Shown: piece by piece, positions 26,899 through 37,320 of the stretch
Position numbering within the stretch: the first letter of the stretch is position 1
Layout of the letters: each line of letters begins with the position of its first letter
Assembly (NCBI RefSeq): GCF_003958635.1
Contig: NZ_RSEK01000003.1
Coordinates: 248,001 to 312,000, forward strand
Length of the DNA stretch: 64,000 nt
Direction: 5' to 3'
Source: Altericroceibacterium xinjiangense
GTDB taxonomy: Bacteria > Pseudomonadota > Alphaproteobacteria > Sphingomonadales > Sphingomonadaceae
Notes under the pieces: generated by a model
Told to the model about the DNA's origin: nothing
The model's database searches: none
The model's input: only the letters and a program-made list of their open reading frames with translations
Translations under genes and position numbers: made by a program

Positions 26899-27609
26899 AT
26901 GCCTGAAGCTCCTCTCAAGAACATCGCCCTGCTGATCGATGCAGACAACGCCAGCCACCACGGGATAGACCCGGTTCTGACTGTGCTGGCTGAGCTTGGC
27001 CAGGTGAACATCCGCCGCGCTTACGGCAACTGGGCCAAGCCCGCGCTCGCCAACTGGAACAAGGTCAGCCATCGGTTCGGCTTGCAGCCGATCCAGCAGT
27101 TCGACCTCACCCGAGGCAAGAACGCCACTGACATGGCCATGACGATCGATGCGATCGACCTGCTTTATGACGGCAAGGTCGACGGGTTCGGTATCATGAG
27201 CTCGGACAGTGACTTCACTCCGCTTGTCACCCGCCTTCGGCAGGACGGGCTGATCGTCTACGGCTTCGGCAGCGAAAAGGCGCCCGAGCCGTTTCGTACC
27301 GCCTGCACCCGCTACATCGACGTCGACCAGCTGATCCGCACGTCGTCGGCCGAGGAAGGCAAAGGCGGTGATCAGACGTTCGATCAGGATCTGATCGATC
27401 TGCTCGGCGGCGCATGGAAAGCCGCGAGCCGCGACGACGAGGGATTCGCCCGGTTGCACGAAGTCGGTCAGATCGCTGGCAACCGCTCCAGCTTCGATGT
27501 CCGAAATCACGGCTACAAGCGCTTGTCCGATCTGGTTCGCGCCGCGAGCGAGAACTTCAAGCTGGAGCGGCGCCAGGACGGTCAGCTTTACGTCAAGCGC
27601 ACCCGTTAG
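26899..27609 (+). CDS. NYN-domain putative RNase with C-terminal OST-HTH/LOTUS domain
   Basis: A 236-residue protein. The N-terminal PIN-like NYN domain (about 8-150) has the acidic residues expected for metal-dependent RNA cleavage: LLIDADNAS, GKNATDMAMTIDAIDLLY and SSDSDFTPLVTRLRQ. The C-terminal part (about 165-232: DLIDLLGGAWKA, ARLHEVGQI, YKRLSDLVRAAS, FKLERR) matches the winged-helix OST-HTH/LOTUS fold. The LabA-like family is found across bacteria, and its RNA targets are unknown. Confidence 0.85.
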   Translation: MPEAPLKNIALLIDADNASHHGIDPVLTVLAELGQVNIRRAYGNWAKPALANWNKVSHRFGLQPIQQFDLTRGKNATDMAMTIDAIDLLYDGKVDGFGIMSSDSDFTPLVTRLRQDGLIVYGFGSEKAPEPFRTACTRYIDVDQLIRTSSAEEGKGGDQTFDQDLIDLLGGAWKAASRDDEGFARLHEVGQIAGNRSSFDVRNHGYKRLSDLVRAASENFKLERRQDGQLYVKRTR

Positions 27610-27668
27610 CCCGTCCGGCACCACTCGGCCGCTTCTTCGTTGTTGTTCTCTTACAGGCGGAGAGTGCG

Positions 27669-28463
27669 ATGGTAGACAAGTCTGAGAAGTTTCGCTGGCT
27701 GGCACGGCTGGGGTTTGGCACCCGAGGCGTTGTTTACATCCTGATCGGCTACCTTGCCCTCGTTACCCCGTGGAAGACCGAAGGGACCAGGGGAAGCCTG
27801 GAATACCTGCAGGACCTTCCGCTCGGCACCACGCTCCTGTTCGTCTGTGCCGTCGGCTTGTTAGGTTATGCATTGTTCCGGCTGGGTTCGGCTCTGTTTG
27901 ATTTCGAACACTACGGGAGTGATGCGAAAGGTGCGGCACACCGGTTTGCGCATGGCGTCAGCGGCATTGCCAACCTCGTGCTTGCTTATGCTGCGTTCCA
28001 GTTCGCGACGGGGGCGCGTCAGAGCGCCTCCGGTGACGGAGCGCAGGCGCAGGAAGCGGCGCAGACAGCTCTATCCGTTGATCTCGGCGGGTTAGCCATC
28101 GGTTTGATCGGGCTGTTTTTCCTCGCTTCGGCCTTTGACCAGCTGAAGAAGGCCGCGACCGGTGATTTCATGCGGCGTATCTCGCCGCGCGCACCGGATT
28201 TCGTCGAGTACTTCGGCCGGGCCGGCTACGCCGCGCGCGGTGCCGTGTTCGCAGTGATCGGCTGGTCCTTGATCCGCTCGGCCTGGTTCTCCAGCAGCGC
28301 AGAAGTCAAAACTCTGGGGGAAGCGCTGGGTTCACTGGGGGATCAGGGGATTGTTCATACGCTGATTGCGCTCGGGCTGTTGTTGTTCGGTCTCTTCGGT
28401 CTGTTCCTTGCTCGCTACCGGATCATCCAGGATCCCGATTCGCTCAGCGGAAAAGCGCACTAG
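27669..28463 (+). CDS. DUF1206 integral membrane protein
   Basis: A 264-residue protein with six hydrophobic helices arranged as three repeated pairs. Each repeat opens with a G-RG-VY/F motif (RLGFGTRGVVYILIGY; FAHGVSGIANLVLAY; RAGYAARGAVFAVIGW), the hallmark of the triplicated DUF1206 unit. The start ATG follows AGGCGGAGAG. A longer frame back to 27414 overlaps the NYN gene and is rejected. The function of DUF1206 proteins is unknown. Confidence 0.9.
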   Translation: MVDKSEKFRWLARLGFGTRGVVYILIGYLALVTPWKTEGTRGSLEYLQDLPLGTTLLFVCAVGLLGYALFRLGSALFDFEHYGSDAKGAAHRFAHGVSGIANLVLAYAAFQFATGARQSASGDGAQAQEAAQTALSVDLGGLAIGLIGLFFLASAFDQLKKAATGDFMRRISPRAPDFVEYFGRAGYAARGAVFAVIGWSLIRSAWFSSSAEVKTLGEALGSLGDQGIVHTLIALGLLLFGLFGLFLARYRIIQDPDSLSGKAH

Positions 28464-28637
28464 CGCACGGGCGCGCGGCTATCGTTAGAACGCCGCCGAG
28501 AGGAGGTGGAGGCTGCATCGGAGGGGTCGCCTCCGATCAGCCAGACGCAGTGTCCGCACGCGGCCTGAGGTCGACTTTGCACTCAGCGGGATGCTTCAAC
28601 AGGGTCCGGGCTACCAACAGGGTCTGGGCCGAAGGTG

Positions 28638-28694
28638 TCATTTCCGCCCGAACAGCTTCTCGACATCCCCCATTGAAAGTTTCACCGAAGTGGG
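28638..28694 (-). pseudogene. Detached second copy of the mutL 3' end
   Basis: On the minus strand this encodes PT-S-VKLSMGDVEKLFGRK followed by TGA, the same last residues as the intact mutL at 29315 but with synonymous third-base changes in the final codons. Thirty-three bases are identical (28654-28686 against 29331-29363). No upstream part of mutL is attached. It looks like the tail of a different mutL allele left behind by insertion or recombination. Confidence 0.8.
28654..28686. repeat. 33-bp direct repeat, copy 1 (mutL tail)
   Basis: Identical to 29331-29363. The two copies bracket the orphan gene at 28741-29151 and lie 677 bases apart. Similarity extends unevenly on both sides. Confidence 0.9.
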
Positions 28695-28740
28695 AGCAGA
28701 AAACAGCGAATGTCCGCGATGGGTGGAAAGGCGACACTCG

Positions 28741-29151
28741 TCAGTTGCCGCTCAAGACAGCTTCGCCTGCCCGATGCTCACGCATCTGGACCAACTCATG
28801 CCGCAGCGCCTCCAGTGAGGCGTAGTCGGTCTGGAAGGTCGAGCGCAGGAAGTGCTCTGGCTCGTAAAGGTCTCTGATCCCGACGCGAACCTTCAGGTCT
28901 CCTGTCGGGCTGGATTGCTCGACCCGAAGGCTAAGAACAGCATCCGGCTCTTCCGCTTGGCCATATCCCCAAATCCATTCGGCGGAGTCCCCGAGAGGAT
29001 AGCTTTCGAGCTTGGAGATAATCCCCGGCAACTCGTTCAGATTGGACCAGAAGAACCCGGAACCTGAAAACTGAGCGGTTCGCACGTCGAACCAGAGTTG
29101 CCCCACTTCGTCGGCGGGGTCAGGCATGTAGCGAAGAACCAGAGTGCTCAT
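28741..29151 (-). CDS. Orphan protein of unknown function between two mutL tails
   Basis: A 136-residue soluble acidic protein (MSTLVLRYMPDPADEVGQLWFDV...). It is Trp-rich in the first half (FFWSNLNELP, AEWIWGYG), with a beta-rich middle (DAVLSLRVEQ) and a helical end (SLEALRHELVQMREH). No domain recognised. The ATG at 29151 is the best start; the longer frame to 29343 runs into mutL. It is bracketed by duplicated mutL tails and has a repeat hairpin just upstream, so it was probably acquired. Confidence 0.65.
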   Translation of the reverse strand: MSTLVLRYMPDPADEVGQLWFDVRTAQFSGSGFFWSNLNELPGIISKLESYPLGDSAEWIWGYGQAEEPDAVLSLRVEQSSPTGDLKVRVGIRDLYEPEHFLRSTFQTDYASLEALRHELVQMREHRAGEAVLSGN

Positions 29152-29172
29152 CGCGCCAATAGATCGGATGGC

Positions 29173-29208
29173 GCGAATGTCTGCAATGGGTCGTTTGCAG
29201 ACATTCGC
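29173..29208. repeat. REP-like palindrome
   Basis: A perfect 14-bp stem (GCGAATGTCTGCAA / TTGCAGACATTCGC) with an 8-base loop TGGGTCGT. A decayed relative (GCGAATGTCCGC followed by GATGGGTGG) is at 28706-28726. The arrangement suggests a dispersed noncoding repeat family flanking the orphan gene. Confidence 0.7.
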
Positions 29209-29314
29209 AATCATGGAAATGGTGTGGCTTTGGGCGGGAGGTCCACCTGCCGGTGACAAACCACGGTAGTTCCACCCTGAAGTGGCGGAATGGTGCCTAT
29301 TGGTGTAAGTGCTT

Positions 29315-31129
29315 CTATTTACGGCCAAATAGCTTCTCGACATCCCCCATTGAAAGTTTCACCCATGTGGGACGGCCGTGATTGCACTGGCCGGAACGAG
29401 GAGTCCGCTCCATCTCGCGCAACAAGGCATTCATCTCCGCGACGGATAGGGTGCGCCCTGCCCTGACCGATCCGTGGCAGGCCATGGTGGCAAGGACATA
29501 GTCGATTTTTTCGTCCAGCAGCAGCGCCTCTCCATGACGGGCGAGATCGTCCGCAAGGTCCTGCAGCAGCTTGTGGGGGTCGCCTGAACGGATTGCAGGC
29601 GGCAAGGCGCGGACCAGCATGGCGCCGGGGCCGAAGCGCTCAATCGCCAGGCCCAGATCCGCGAACCGGCTGGCCTGCTCCTCCAACCGGTCGCAATCCG
29701 CTTCGTCCAGTTCGACCACTTCAGGCATCAGCAGGGGCTGGCTGGCCGCAACCTTGTCGCGGGCGCCCGCCGTGCGCAGGCGCTCAAGCGTCAGCCGTTC
29801 GTGCGCGGCGTGCTGGTCGACGAGGACGAGCCCATCCGCCGCTTCGGCCACGATGTAAGTCTTTGCGATCTGGCCGCGAGCGATCCCGAGCGGATATTCG
29901 TCCGCGTCTTGCGGCATTTCTTCCGCTGGTTCAGCTCGACCCTGCGGCACGGCCATGGCTTGTTCGTCTTGCGCACGCCATGCGCTCCCTGCTTCTCGCA
30001 CGGCGGGCGAATGAACCGTCCAGTCGCGATCGAACATCGAGCGGAGCGCAGGAGAGGAGTCCACATTCGCGGATCCCGAGGGTGTGGGTTCCTGCTGCCA
30101 TCGCTCCATTGCCGAAGCGTCGGGCCCCTGCGCGCTTCGGCGATCCCCAGTCGAGAGCGCCCGGCGCAGGCCGGAGACGATGAACCCGCGCACCCCGCTT
30201 GCGTCGCGAAAGCGCACTTCGGTCTTCGCCGGATGGACATTGACGTCGACATCCTCTGGCGGAAGCTGGAGGAACAATGCCAGCACCGCGTGCCGGTCCC
30301 GAGCGAGCATGTCGGCGTACGCCCCGCGCACGGCTCCCGTCAGCAGCCGGTCCTTTACCGGGCGACCGTTGACGAACAGGTACTGGTGGTCGGCCACGCC
30401 GCGATTGTAGGTCGGCAGCCCGGCCAGCCCGGTGAGGTGCAGCGCGTCCCTCTGGAACTCGATCTGGACAGAGTTGTCGGCCAGTTCGCGCGCGATAATC
30501 TGCGCGACCCGCGATTCCACGCTTTCCCCGCCCTGGAGGTTGAGAATACGCCGCCCGTCGTGCTCAAGGACAAAGCCGATGTCCGGTCGAGCCATGGCAA
30601 GGCGCCGGATGATGTCGAGGCAGGCTGCATACTCGCTGCGCGGCGTGCGCAGAAACTTGCGGCGGGCCGGAATGCGGTGGAACAGTTGTTCCATCCTCAC
30701 CCGGGTGCCGAACGGCAGTGCTGCCGGCCCTTCTTCCAGTACGTCGCCGTGGTCGATCGTGCGCTTCCAGCCCTGCCTTGCCCCCGTGGGGCGGCTCTCG
30801 ATCGTCAGGCGCGCCACGCTGGCGATCGATGGCAGGGCTTCTCCCCGAAAACCGAGGGTGCGGACGTGTTCTATCGCCTCGTCCGGCAGCTTCGAGGTCG
30901 CGTGCCGTTCCAGCGCGAGGATGATTTCTTCCGGCGCCATGCCGCAACCGTCGTCCGTCACTTCGATACGGGACAAGCCGCCTTCGCTGATGGTCACCGC
31001 GATGCGCCGAGCCCCTGCGTCGATGGCGTTTTCCACCAGTTCCTTCAGCGCGGCGGCGGGGCGCTCCACCACCTCTCCGGCGGCTATGCGGTTGATCAGC
31101 GTTTCAGGGAGGCGGCGAATGATGGGCAT
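29315..31129 (-). CDS. mutL: DNA mismatch repair protein MutL (endonuclease type)
   Basis: A 604-residue MutL. The N-terminal GHKL ATPase has ELVENAIDAGA, TDDGCGM and TLGFRGEALPSIASV. A Pro/Gln/Ala-rich linker spans about 340-410. The C-terminal dimerisation domain has the nicking-endonuclease motif DQHAAHERLTLE. It would nick the new strand at MutS-marked mismatches, as in organisms lacking MutH. The start is ATG 31129 (MPIIRRLP). The last 16 residues are the part duplicated at 28638. Confidence 0.95.
   Translation of the reverse strand: MPIIRRLPETLINRIAAGEVVERPAAALKELVENAIDAGARRIAVTISEGGLSRIEVTDDGCGMAPEEIILALERHATSKLPDEAIEHVRTLGFRGEALPSIASVARLTIESRPTGARQGWKRTIDHGDVLEEGPAALPFGTRVRMEQLFHRIPARRKFLRTPRSEYAACLDIIRRLAMARPDIGFVLEHDGRRILNLQGGESVESRVAQIIARELADNSVQIEFQRDALHLTGLAGLPTYNRGVADHQYLFVNGRPVKDRLLTGAVRGAYADMLARDRHAVLALFLQLPPEDVDVNVHPAKTEVRFRDASGVRGFIVSGLRRALSTGDRRSAQGPDASAMERWQQEPTPSGSANVDSSPALRSMFDRDWTVHSPAVREAGSAWRAQDEQAMAVPQGRAEPAEEMPQDADEYPLGIARGQIAKTYIVAEAADGLVLVDQHAAHERLTLERLRTAGARDKVAASQPLLMPEVVELDEADCDRLEEQASRFADLGLAIERFGPGAMLVRALPPAIRSGDPHKLLQDLADDLARHGEALLLDEKIDYVLATMACHGSVRAGRTLSVAEMNALLREMERTPRSGQCNHGRPTWVKLSMGDVEKLFGRK
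29331..29363. repeat. 33-bp direct repeat, copy 2 (inside intact mutL)
   Basis: Identical to 28654-28686. This copy is within the functional mutL 3' end. Confidence 0.9.
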
Positions 31130-31285
31130 CGACCGGAGCGATAGCGGCGAAAATCCCATAATTCGAGGTTATCGGGGTAAAACACCTTTCTGCGGGCACA
31201 ATTTTTTTAGCCTTTGGTTGCACTTCACGTTAAGGAGCCGCACTTGTGCCGCGTTCGCGGTGGTCCTGGGCGGCAACCCGCGTAA

Positions 31286-32359
<1,074 letters not shown>

Positions 32360-32390
32360 TGGGATCTGTGTCTTAGAAAGGGCGGATTAG

Positions 32391-33386
32391 ATGGCGCCGC
32401 CACTCCGCCGCTCGACAATGAACAAGAAGGCGCAGCTTGGCGTCTTCGCGGTCTATGTCATCGCCGGTATCGGCGCTCTGATCGGCGCCGCCTTGCTGCT
32501 CGTGTCGCTTTGGCGTCCCGGGACCTTTGCCGAATTGCGCGGAGCCGCGACCGACGTCGCGGCTCCCGTTGGCGAAGTCGGCGCAAGGGCGCGGACCGGC
32601 AGCCAAGGCGTGCTTGAGGCGATTTCCGGATTCTATCGTGCGGGCAGCCGGAATGCGGCGCTCCAGCGCGAGGTCAAGCTCGCCCGCGTAAAGCTGGCCG
32701 AAGCGGAGGCATTGAAGCAGGAAAACCGGCGCCTCAAATCTGTGCTGGGACTCGCCAGCCGAGGGCAAAAACCCGTTGCCGTGGCGCGGCTGATCGGTTC
32801 GACATCGGCGAGCGCCAGGCGGTTTGCCTATATCTCTGCTGGCAGCGGCGACGGCGTCAGACCGGGAATGCCCGTCACCTCCCCTATGGGGCTCGTCGGC
32901 CGAGTGCTGGAGACAGGCAGCCGCAGTTCACGCGTTCTCTTGCTGACAGACAGCGAAAGCATGGTACCCGTCCGAAGGGCGCAGGGCGATGCCGTCGCCT
33001 TTGCGGAAGGCCGGGCGGACGGTTCCCTTCGGCTGCGCCTGATCAATCTCGGGATCAACCCGATCGAACCGGGCGACGTTTTCGTGACCTCGGGCGCGGG
33101 TGGTATCTTCCAGCCGGGAATGGCGGTCGCCGTGGCGACGCAGATCACGCGTGACGGCGCCATTGCCCAGCTGCTCAGCAATCCCGCCGCAACCGACTTC
33201 GTCATGATTGAACCCATCTGGCAACAGCAGGCCGTCCGGTCGCTGAATGCGCCGCCGAGGGTTCCGGCTGAAATCGTCGATGACGAAACCTCCGCCGAGG
33301 CGCCAGTTACTGCTCCTGCGGGGGCTACCGCTCCTGCCACAAGCGATCAGCCGGCGTCCGGCCAGACCGCCGCCGAGGACGAATGA
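32391..33386 (+). CDS. mreC: Rod-shape determining protein MreC
   Basis: A 331-residue inner-membrane protein with one N-terminal helix (about 15-40), a coiled coil (about 85-120: LQREVKLARVKLAEAEALKQENRRLKS) and a periplasmic double beta-barrel domain (about 125-270) with ASARRFAYISAGSGDGVRPGMPV. A Pro/Ala-rich tail follows. It connects MreB to PBP2 and RodA. It overlaps mreD by four bases (ATGA). Confidence 0.94.
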   Translation: MAPPLRRSTMNKKAQLGVFAVYVIAGIGALIGAALLLVSLWRPGTFAELRGAATDVAAPVGEVGARARTGSQGVLEAISGFYRAGSRNAALQREVKLARVKLAEAEALKQENRRLKSVLGLASRGQKPVAVARLIGSTSASARRFAYISAGSGDGVRPGMPVTSPMGLVGRVLETGSRSSRVLLLTDSESMVPVRRAQGDAVAFAEGRADGSLRLRLINLGINPIEPGDVFVTSGAGGIFQPGMAVAVATQITRDGAIAQLLSNPAATDFVMIEPIWQQQAVRSLNAPPRVPAEIVDDETSAEAPVTAPAGATAPATSDQPASGQTAAEDE

Positions 33387-33940
33387 TCTCGCGGCTCAAC
33401 CCCCGCTCCAGACGGGACGCCTACGGCAGCAAGATCAACCGGGCGCACTCCCCCCTGTTGGCCCATGCGATCCCGTGGGGTTCGATCCTGCTCGGATCGC
33501 TGGTTCCGCTTCTGCCGATCATCTCATCGGCGCCGGTGGTGCCGCCGATGGGTTTCGTGCTGATGGTCACGTGGCGCCTGCTGCGTCCCGGCCTTCTGCC
33601 GTTGTGGGCGGGTGTTCCCCTTGGTGCGTTCGACGATTTGTTTTCCGGACAGCCGTTCGGCAGCGGAATCCTGTTGTTCTCGATGGCCCTGTTCGTGATC
33701 GAACTTCTGGAAGACCGCCTGCCCTGGCGCGGCTTCTGGCAAGACTGGCTGACCGCAGCAGTCGTCATTGCTGCCTATCTGGCGGCTGCAGCCATGCTGT
33801 CGGGCACGGCGATCACGGTTATACAGCTTACGCTAATCCTGCCTCAGCTACTGATGTCAGTCTTGCTATTCCCTCTGTTCGCCCGCTTCGTCGCCCTGCT
33901 TGACAGGTTGCGGCTGCTACGGGTGCGAAAGCTCGGCTAA
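33383..33940 (+). CDS. mreD: Rod-shape determining protein MreD
   Basis: A 185-residue hydrophobic protein with five to six predicted membrane helices. It has the family segment LLRPGLLPLWAGVPLGAFDDLFSGQPFGSGILLFSMALFVIELLE. It starts as ATGA overlap with mreC and ends seven bases before mrdA. Confidence 0.9.
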   Translation: MISRLNPRSRRDAYGSKINRAHSPLLAHAIPWGSILLGSLVPLLPIISSAPVVPPMGFVLMVTWRLLRPGLLPLWAGVPLGAFDDLFSGQPFGSGILLFSMALFVIELLEDRLPWRGFWQDWLTAAVVIAAYLAAAAMLSGTAITVIQLTLILPQLLMSVLLFPLFARFVALLDRLRLLRVRKLG

Positions 33941-33947
33941 ACCAGGC

Positions 33948-35951
33948 ATGACCAAGACTGTTACATCGACTGCGCTGCGCAACGACTTTGCTCGCCGCAG
34001 CTTTCTTGTAGGCTCCGTACAAGGCGGGGTCGGCCTGCTGCTGGCTGCCCGCATGGGCTACATCACGGTTGCAGAAAACGAGAAATACGAACTGGAGTCC
34101 GAAAGTAACCGCGTGAATCTGTCGCTGATTCCGCCGCGGCGCGGCTGGATTCTCGATCGCAACGGATCACCACTGGCATCCAATCGTGCGGACTTCCGCA
34201 TCGATGTCATTCCGGAGCGGCTAGTCGATCCCGACAAGGAGATCGCAATCCTCGGACGCCTGCTGGATCTTCCACCTGCAGATGTGCAGGATATCCGCGA
34301 GCGAGTGGCCGAGGCTTCGGGATCGAAACCCGTGCAAGTTGCCGAAGGGCTTGGCTATGACAAGTTCGCCGCGGTCAGCGTCCGATTGCCCAATCTTCCG
34401 GGAGTGGTCCCGCAACGAGGCTATTCCCGGTTCTACCCTACCGGCCCATCTGTAGGGCACCTGCTCGGCTATGTCGGTGCGGCTTCGGAAGAAGAATATG
34501 ACGAGGAGCCGAGCCCTCTGCTCCTGACCCCCGGCTTCCGCATCGGGAAGAGCGCGCTTGAAAAGCAGTTCGAACAGACACTGCGCGGCACCCCGGGCGC
34601 GCGCCGGTCCGAAGTTACCGCTGCCGGCCGGGTCGTGCGCGACCTGGAAATGCGCGAGGACGTTCAGGGCGATCCGATCCAGCTGACCATCGACGGCCCG
34701 CTTCAGGATTACGCGACGCGTCGGATCGGCAAGGAGTCGGGGTCGGTCGTGGTCATGGACTGCGTCACCGGCGACCTGCTCTGCATGGCGTCCGCGCCAA
34801 GCTTCGATCCCAATAGTTTTTCCCAAGGGATTGGCCGGGTCGAGTACAAGATGCTGGCGGACGACGAACGCGTGCCGCTGCGCAACAAGGTGCTGAAAGG
34901 ACTTTATCCTCCCGGGTCGACCGTCAAGCCAATGGTTGCGACCGCGTTTCTGGAAGCGGGCCTCGATCCGGAGGCGACCACCTTGTGCACGGGCGGACTC
35001 CGTGTCGGTAACCGTGTGTTCCATTGCTGGAACCGCCGCGGTCACGGGGCCGTGAACATGGCGAAGGGCATCTACCAGTCCTGCGACGTCTATTTCTATT
35101 ACTTCGCGCAAAAGATCGGGATGGACCCGATCGCGGCGATGGCCCGCCGTATGGGCATGGGACAGGAATTCCCGTTGCCTGTCGAAAGCCAGTTCTACGG
35201 CACCGTTCCAGACCCTGCGTGGAAGCTGAAGAAGTATGAGCGGGAGTGGCAGACCTACGACACCGTGAACGCCACTATTGGCCAAGGCTACATGTTGGCC
35301 AGTCCGTTGCAGCTGGGCGTCATGGCTTCGCGGCTTGCCACCGGCAAGGTGGTCATGCCCCGCCTGCTGATGGACAAGACCAAGCCCAATTTCGAATCCA
35401 TGAACTTCTCGCCCGAACACATCGCCGCCATTCGCAACGCGATGAGCGACGTGGTAAACGGGCCCGGCACCGCCGGCCGGGCCAAGCTCCCGATCGAGAA
35501 CGTTCTGATGGCCGGGAAAACGGGAACGGCGCAGGTCGTCAGCCTAAGCGTCTCTTCTGGCAAGACCGGTCCGTGGAAGTACCGCGATCATGGCTTGTTC
35601 ATCTTCTTCGCTCCGTTCAACAATCCCCGTTATGCGGGAGCGGTGGTGATCGAGCACGGCGGCGGATCGGGCGCGGCCTATCCGGTCGCGCGCGATGTGA
35701 TGACCTATCTGTTCGACCCTCCGACAGCTCTGGAAAAGCTTCACGAACTGGAAAAGGAATGGGGCGGAACGGCGCAGGAACGGCTTGCGTCCCGTTACGC
35801 CGCCTTCGCGTCCGCGGCAGGCGTCGATCTACCCCCTCCCCCGGATCAGGATGTGATAGCACAGCAAAAGGTCGACGCCGAAGCGCGTGCGGGACGTGAG
35901 CCCGAAACGCCTATCACGCGCGCCATCTCGCCGCGGCCGGAGCTGACCTAG
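33948..35951 (+). CDS. mrdA: Penicillin-binding protein 2 (elongasome transpeptidase)
   Basis: A 667-residue class B PBP that crosslinks side-wall peptidoglycan with RodA. One N-terminal helix (SFLVGSVQGGVGLLLAARMGYI) is followed by a pedestal domain (PRRGWILDRNG motif) and the transpeptidase domain. Its catalytic motifs are STVK (PPGSTVKPM), SCD (YQSCDVYFY, an SxD motif) and KTG (GKTGTAQV). ATG 33948 follows the mreD stop; the longer frame would overlap mreD. Confidence 0.96.
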   Translation: MTKTVTSTALRNDFARRSFLVGSVQGGVGLLLAARMGYITVAENEKYELESESNRVNLSLIPPRRGWILDRNGSPLASNRADFRIDVIPERLVDPDKEIAILGRLLDLPPADVQDIRERVAEASGSKPVQVAEGLGYDKFAAVSVRLPNLPGVVPQRGYSRFYPTGPSVGHLLGYVGAASEEEYDEEPSPLLLTPGFRIGKSALEKQFEQTLRGTPGARRSEVTAAGRVVRDLEMREDVQGDPIQLTIDGPLQDYATRRIGKESGSVVVMDCVTGDLLCMASAPSFDPNSFSQGIGRVEYKMLADDERVPLRNKVLKGLYPPGSTVKPMVATAFLEAGLDPEATTLCTGGLRVGNRVFHCWNRRGHGAVNMAKGIYQSCDVYFYYFAQKIGMDPIAAMARRMGMGQEFPLPVESQFYGTVPDPAWKLKKYEREWQTYDTVNATIGQGYMLASPLQLGVMASRLATGKVVMPRLLMDKTKPNFESMNFSPEHIAAIRNAMSDVVNGPGTAGRAKLPIENVLMAGKTGTAQVVSLSVSSGKTGPWKYRDHGLFIFFAPFNNPRYAGAVVIEHGGGSGAAYPVARDVMTYLFDPPTALEKLHELEKEWGGTAQERLASRYAAFASAAGVDLPPPPDQDVIAQQKVDAEARAGREPETPITRAISPRPELT

Positions 35952-37069
35952 TGAATCTGTCTTTCGTCCCCGCGCCGCTGGCGTTGCTGCCGTGGCGCAT
36001 AATCTTCGCACTTGTCGCGCTGACCTGTTTCGGAGCGCTGGTCCTCTATTCCGCCGCTGGCGGATCTTTCCAGCCTTATGCTTTTGCTCAGCTGGTCCGC
36101 TTTTCGGTGTTCCTCGTGCTGGCATTCGGTATGTCCCTTCTGCGGCGCGATCTCGTGTTCCTGGCGGCGTACCCGGTTTACGGCATCGTCGTTGGCATGC
36201 TCGTGCTGGTGGAAGTCCTTGGTGCCGTGAAGGGCGGAAGCCAGCGCTGGCTGAACCTGGGCCCGATTGTCCTCCAGCCTTCGGAGCTGATGAAACCAGC
36301 CATCGTGCTGGTTCTGGCCAGCTTCTACCACTCGCTTCCCGCCGGACTGGTGGGCAGCTGGCGCGCCCTCGTTCCCGCCGCGGTGCTGATGGGCATACCC
36401 ATCGCCCTGGTGTTGCTGCAGCCGGATTTGGGCACGACCATCTCCATTGCCTTCGTCGGCGTGATCGTGATGTTCCTGGCGGGGCTTCCGATGAAGTGGT
36501 TCATTGCCGGCGGGGTCATGGCAGCCATTGCCGCTCCGCTGCTCTACTTCTTTGGGCTGCATGATTATCAGCGCCAGCGCGTGACCACCTTCCTTGATCC
36601 GGAAAGCGATCCGCTGGGGACCGGATACCACATCACGCAGTCGGAAATCGCTATCGGTTCGGGTGGAGTGTTCGGCAAGGGGTTCGGCAATGGATCGCAA
36701 AGCCATCTGAACTATCTGCCCGAAGCGCACACCGACTTCGTGTTCGCCACCATGGCTGAGGAATGGGGCCTTGCCGGCGGGCTGTTCGTCCTGCTGATAT
36801 TCGGGATGGTGTTGCGCTGGGGGATGCGAGTTGGGCGCAACGCGCCAGATCGATTCTCCCGACTGATGGCTGCCGGGATGACGGCGACGATCTTCTTCTA
36901 TGTCATGATCAACACGATGATGGTGATGGGACTTGCTCCGGTCGTGGGCATTCCCCTGCCCTTCATGAGCTATGGTGGATCATCGATGCTGACCAACATG
37001 ATCTGTATCGGCACGCTGATGATGATCGACCGCTGGAGCCGTCAGGCCCGCCCTCCAAGTTACGGCTGA
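35951..37069 (+). CDS. rodA: Peptidoglycan glycosyltransferase RodA
   Basis: A 372-residue SEDS polymerase with about ten membrane helices. It carries the family segments GSQRWLNLGPIVLQPSELMKPAIVL, LQPDLGTT, GHITQSEIAIGSGGVFGKG-like loop, LPEAHTDFVFATMAEEWG (catalytic Asp) and GIPLPFMSYGGSSMLTNM near the end. The GTG start shares a base with the mrdA stop (TAGTG), so the pair is coupled. It is the last gene of the rod operon. Confidence 0.96.
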   Translation: MNLSFVPAPLALLPWRIIFALVALTCFGALVLYSAAGGSFQPYAFAQLVRFSVFLVLAFGMSLLRRDLVFLAAYPVYGIVVGMLVLVEVLGAVKGGSQRWLNLGPIVLQPSELMKPAIVLVLASFYHSLPAGLVGSWRALVPAAVLMGIPIALVLLQPDLGTTISIAFVGVIVMFLAGLPMKWFIAGGVMAAIAAPLLYFFGLHDYQRQRVTTFLDPESDPLGTGYHITQSEIAIGSGGVFGKGFGNGSQSHLNYLPEAHTDFVFATMAEEWGLAGGLFVLLIFGMVLRWGMRVGRNAPDRFSRLMAAGMTATIFFYVMINTMMVMGLAPVVGIPLPFMSYGGSSMLTNMICIGTLMMIDRWSRQARPPSYG

Positions 37070-37157
37070 TACAATCCGTTTGCCCCCTTTTCTTTGGCTG
37101 AGGGGGCGCTATATGGGCGTCTCCCGACGATTCGTCGGGCCGCGGTTAGCCGCAAGT

Positions 37158-37233
<76 letters not shown>

Positions 37234-37320
37234 TTTTTCAAAGACTTAGCGGAGGTGGAGATTGGCAGCGCAGCTCCAAGGTATCCGGCTAGGTAACGAT
37301 TCGCGCGAAAGCGGGCGGAC

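Noticed and set aside
28550-28825. Plus-strand frame over the mutL tail copy
   Set aside because: It runs through the antisense of the duplicated mutL tail and the repeat; composition is chance-like.
37082-37107. GCCCCC/GGGGGC hairpin after rodA as terminator
   Set aside because: Only six pairs around a 14-base loop and no T tract; too weak to annotate.
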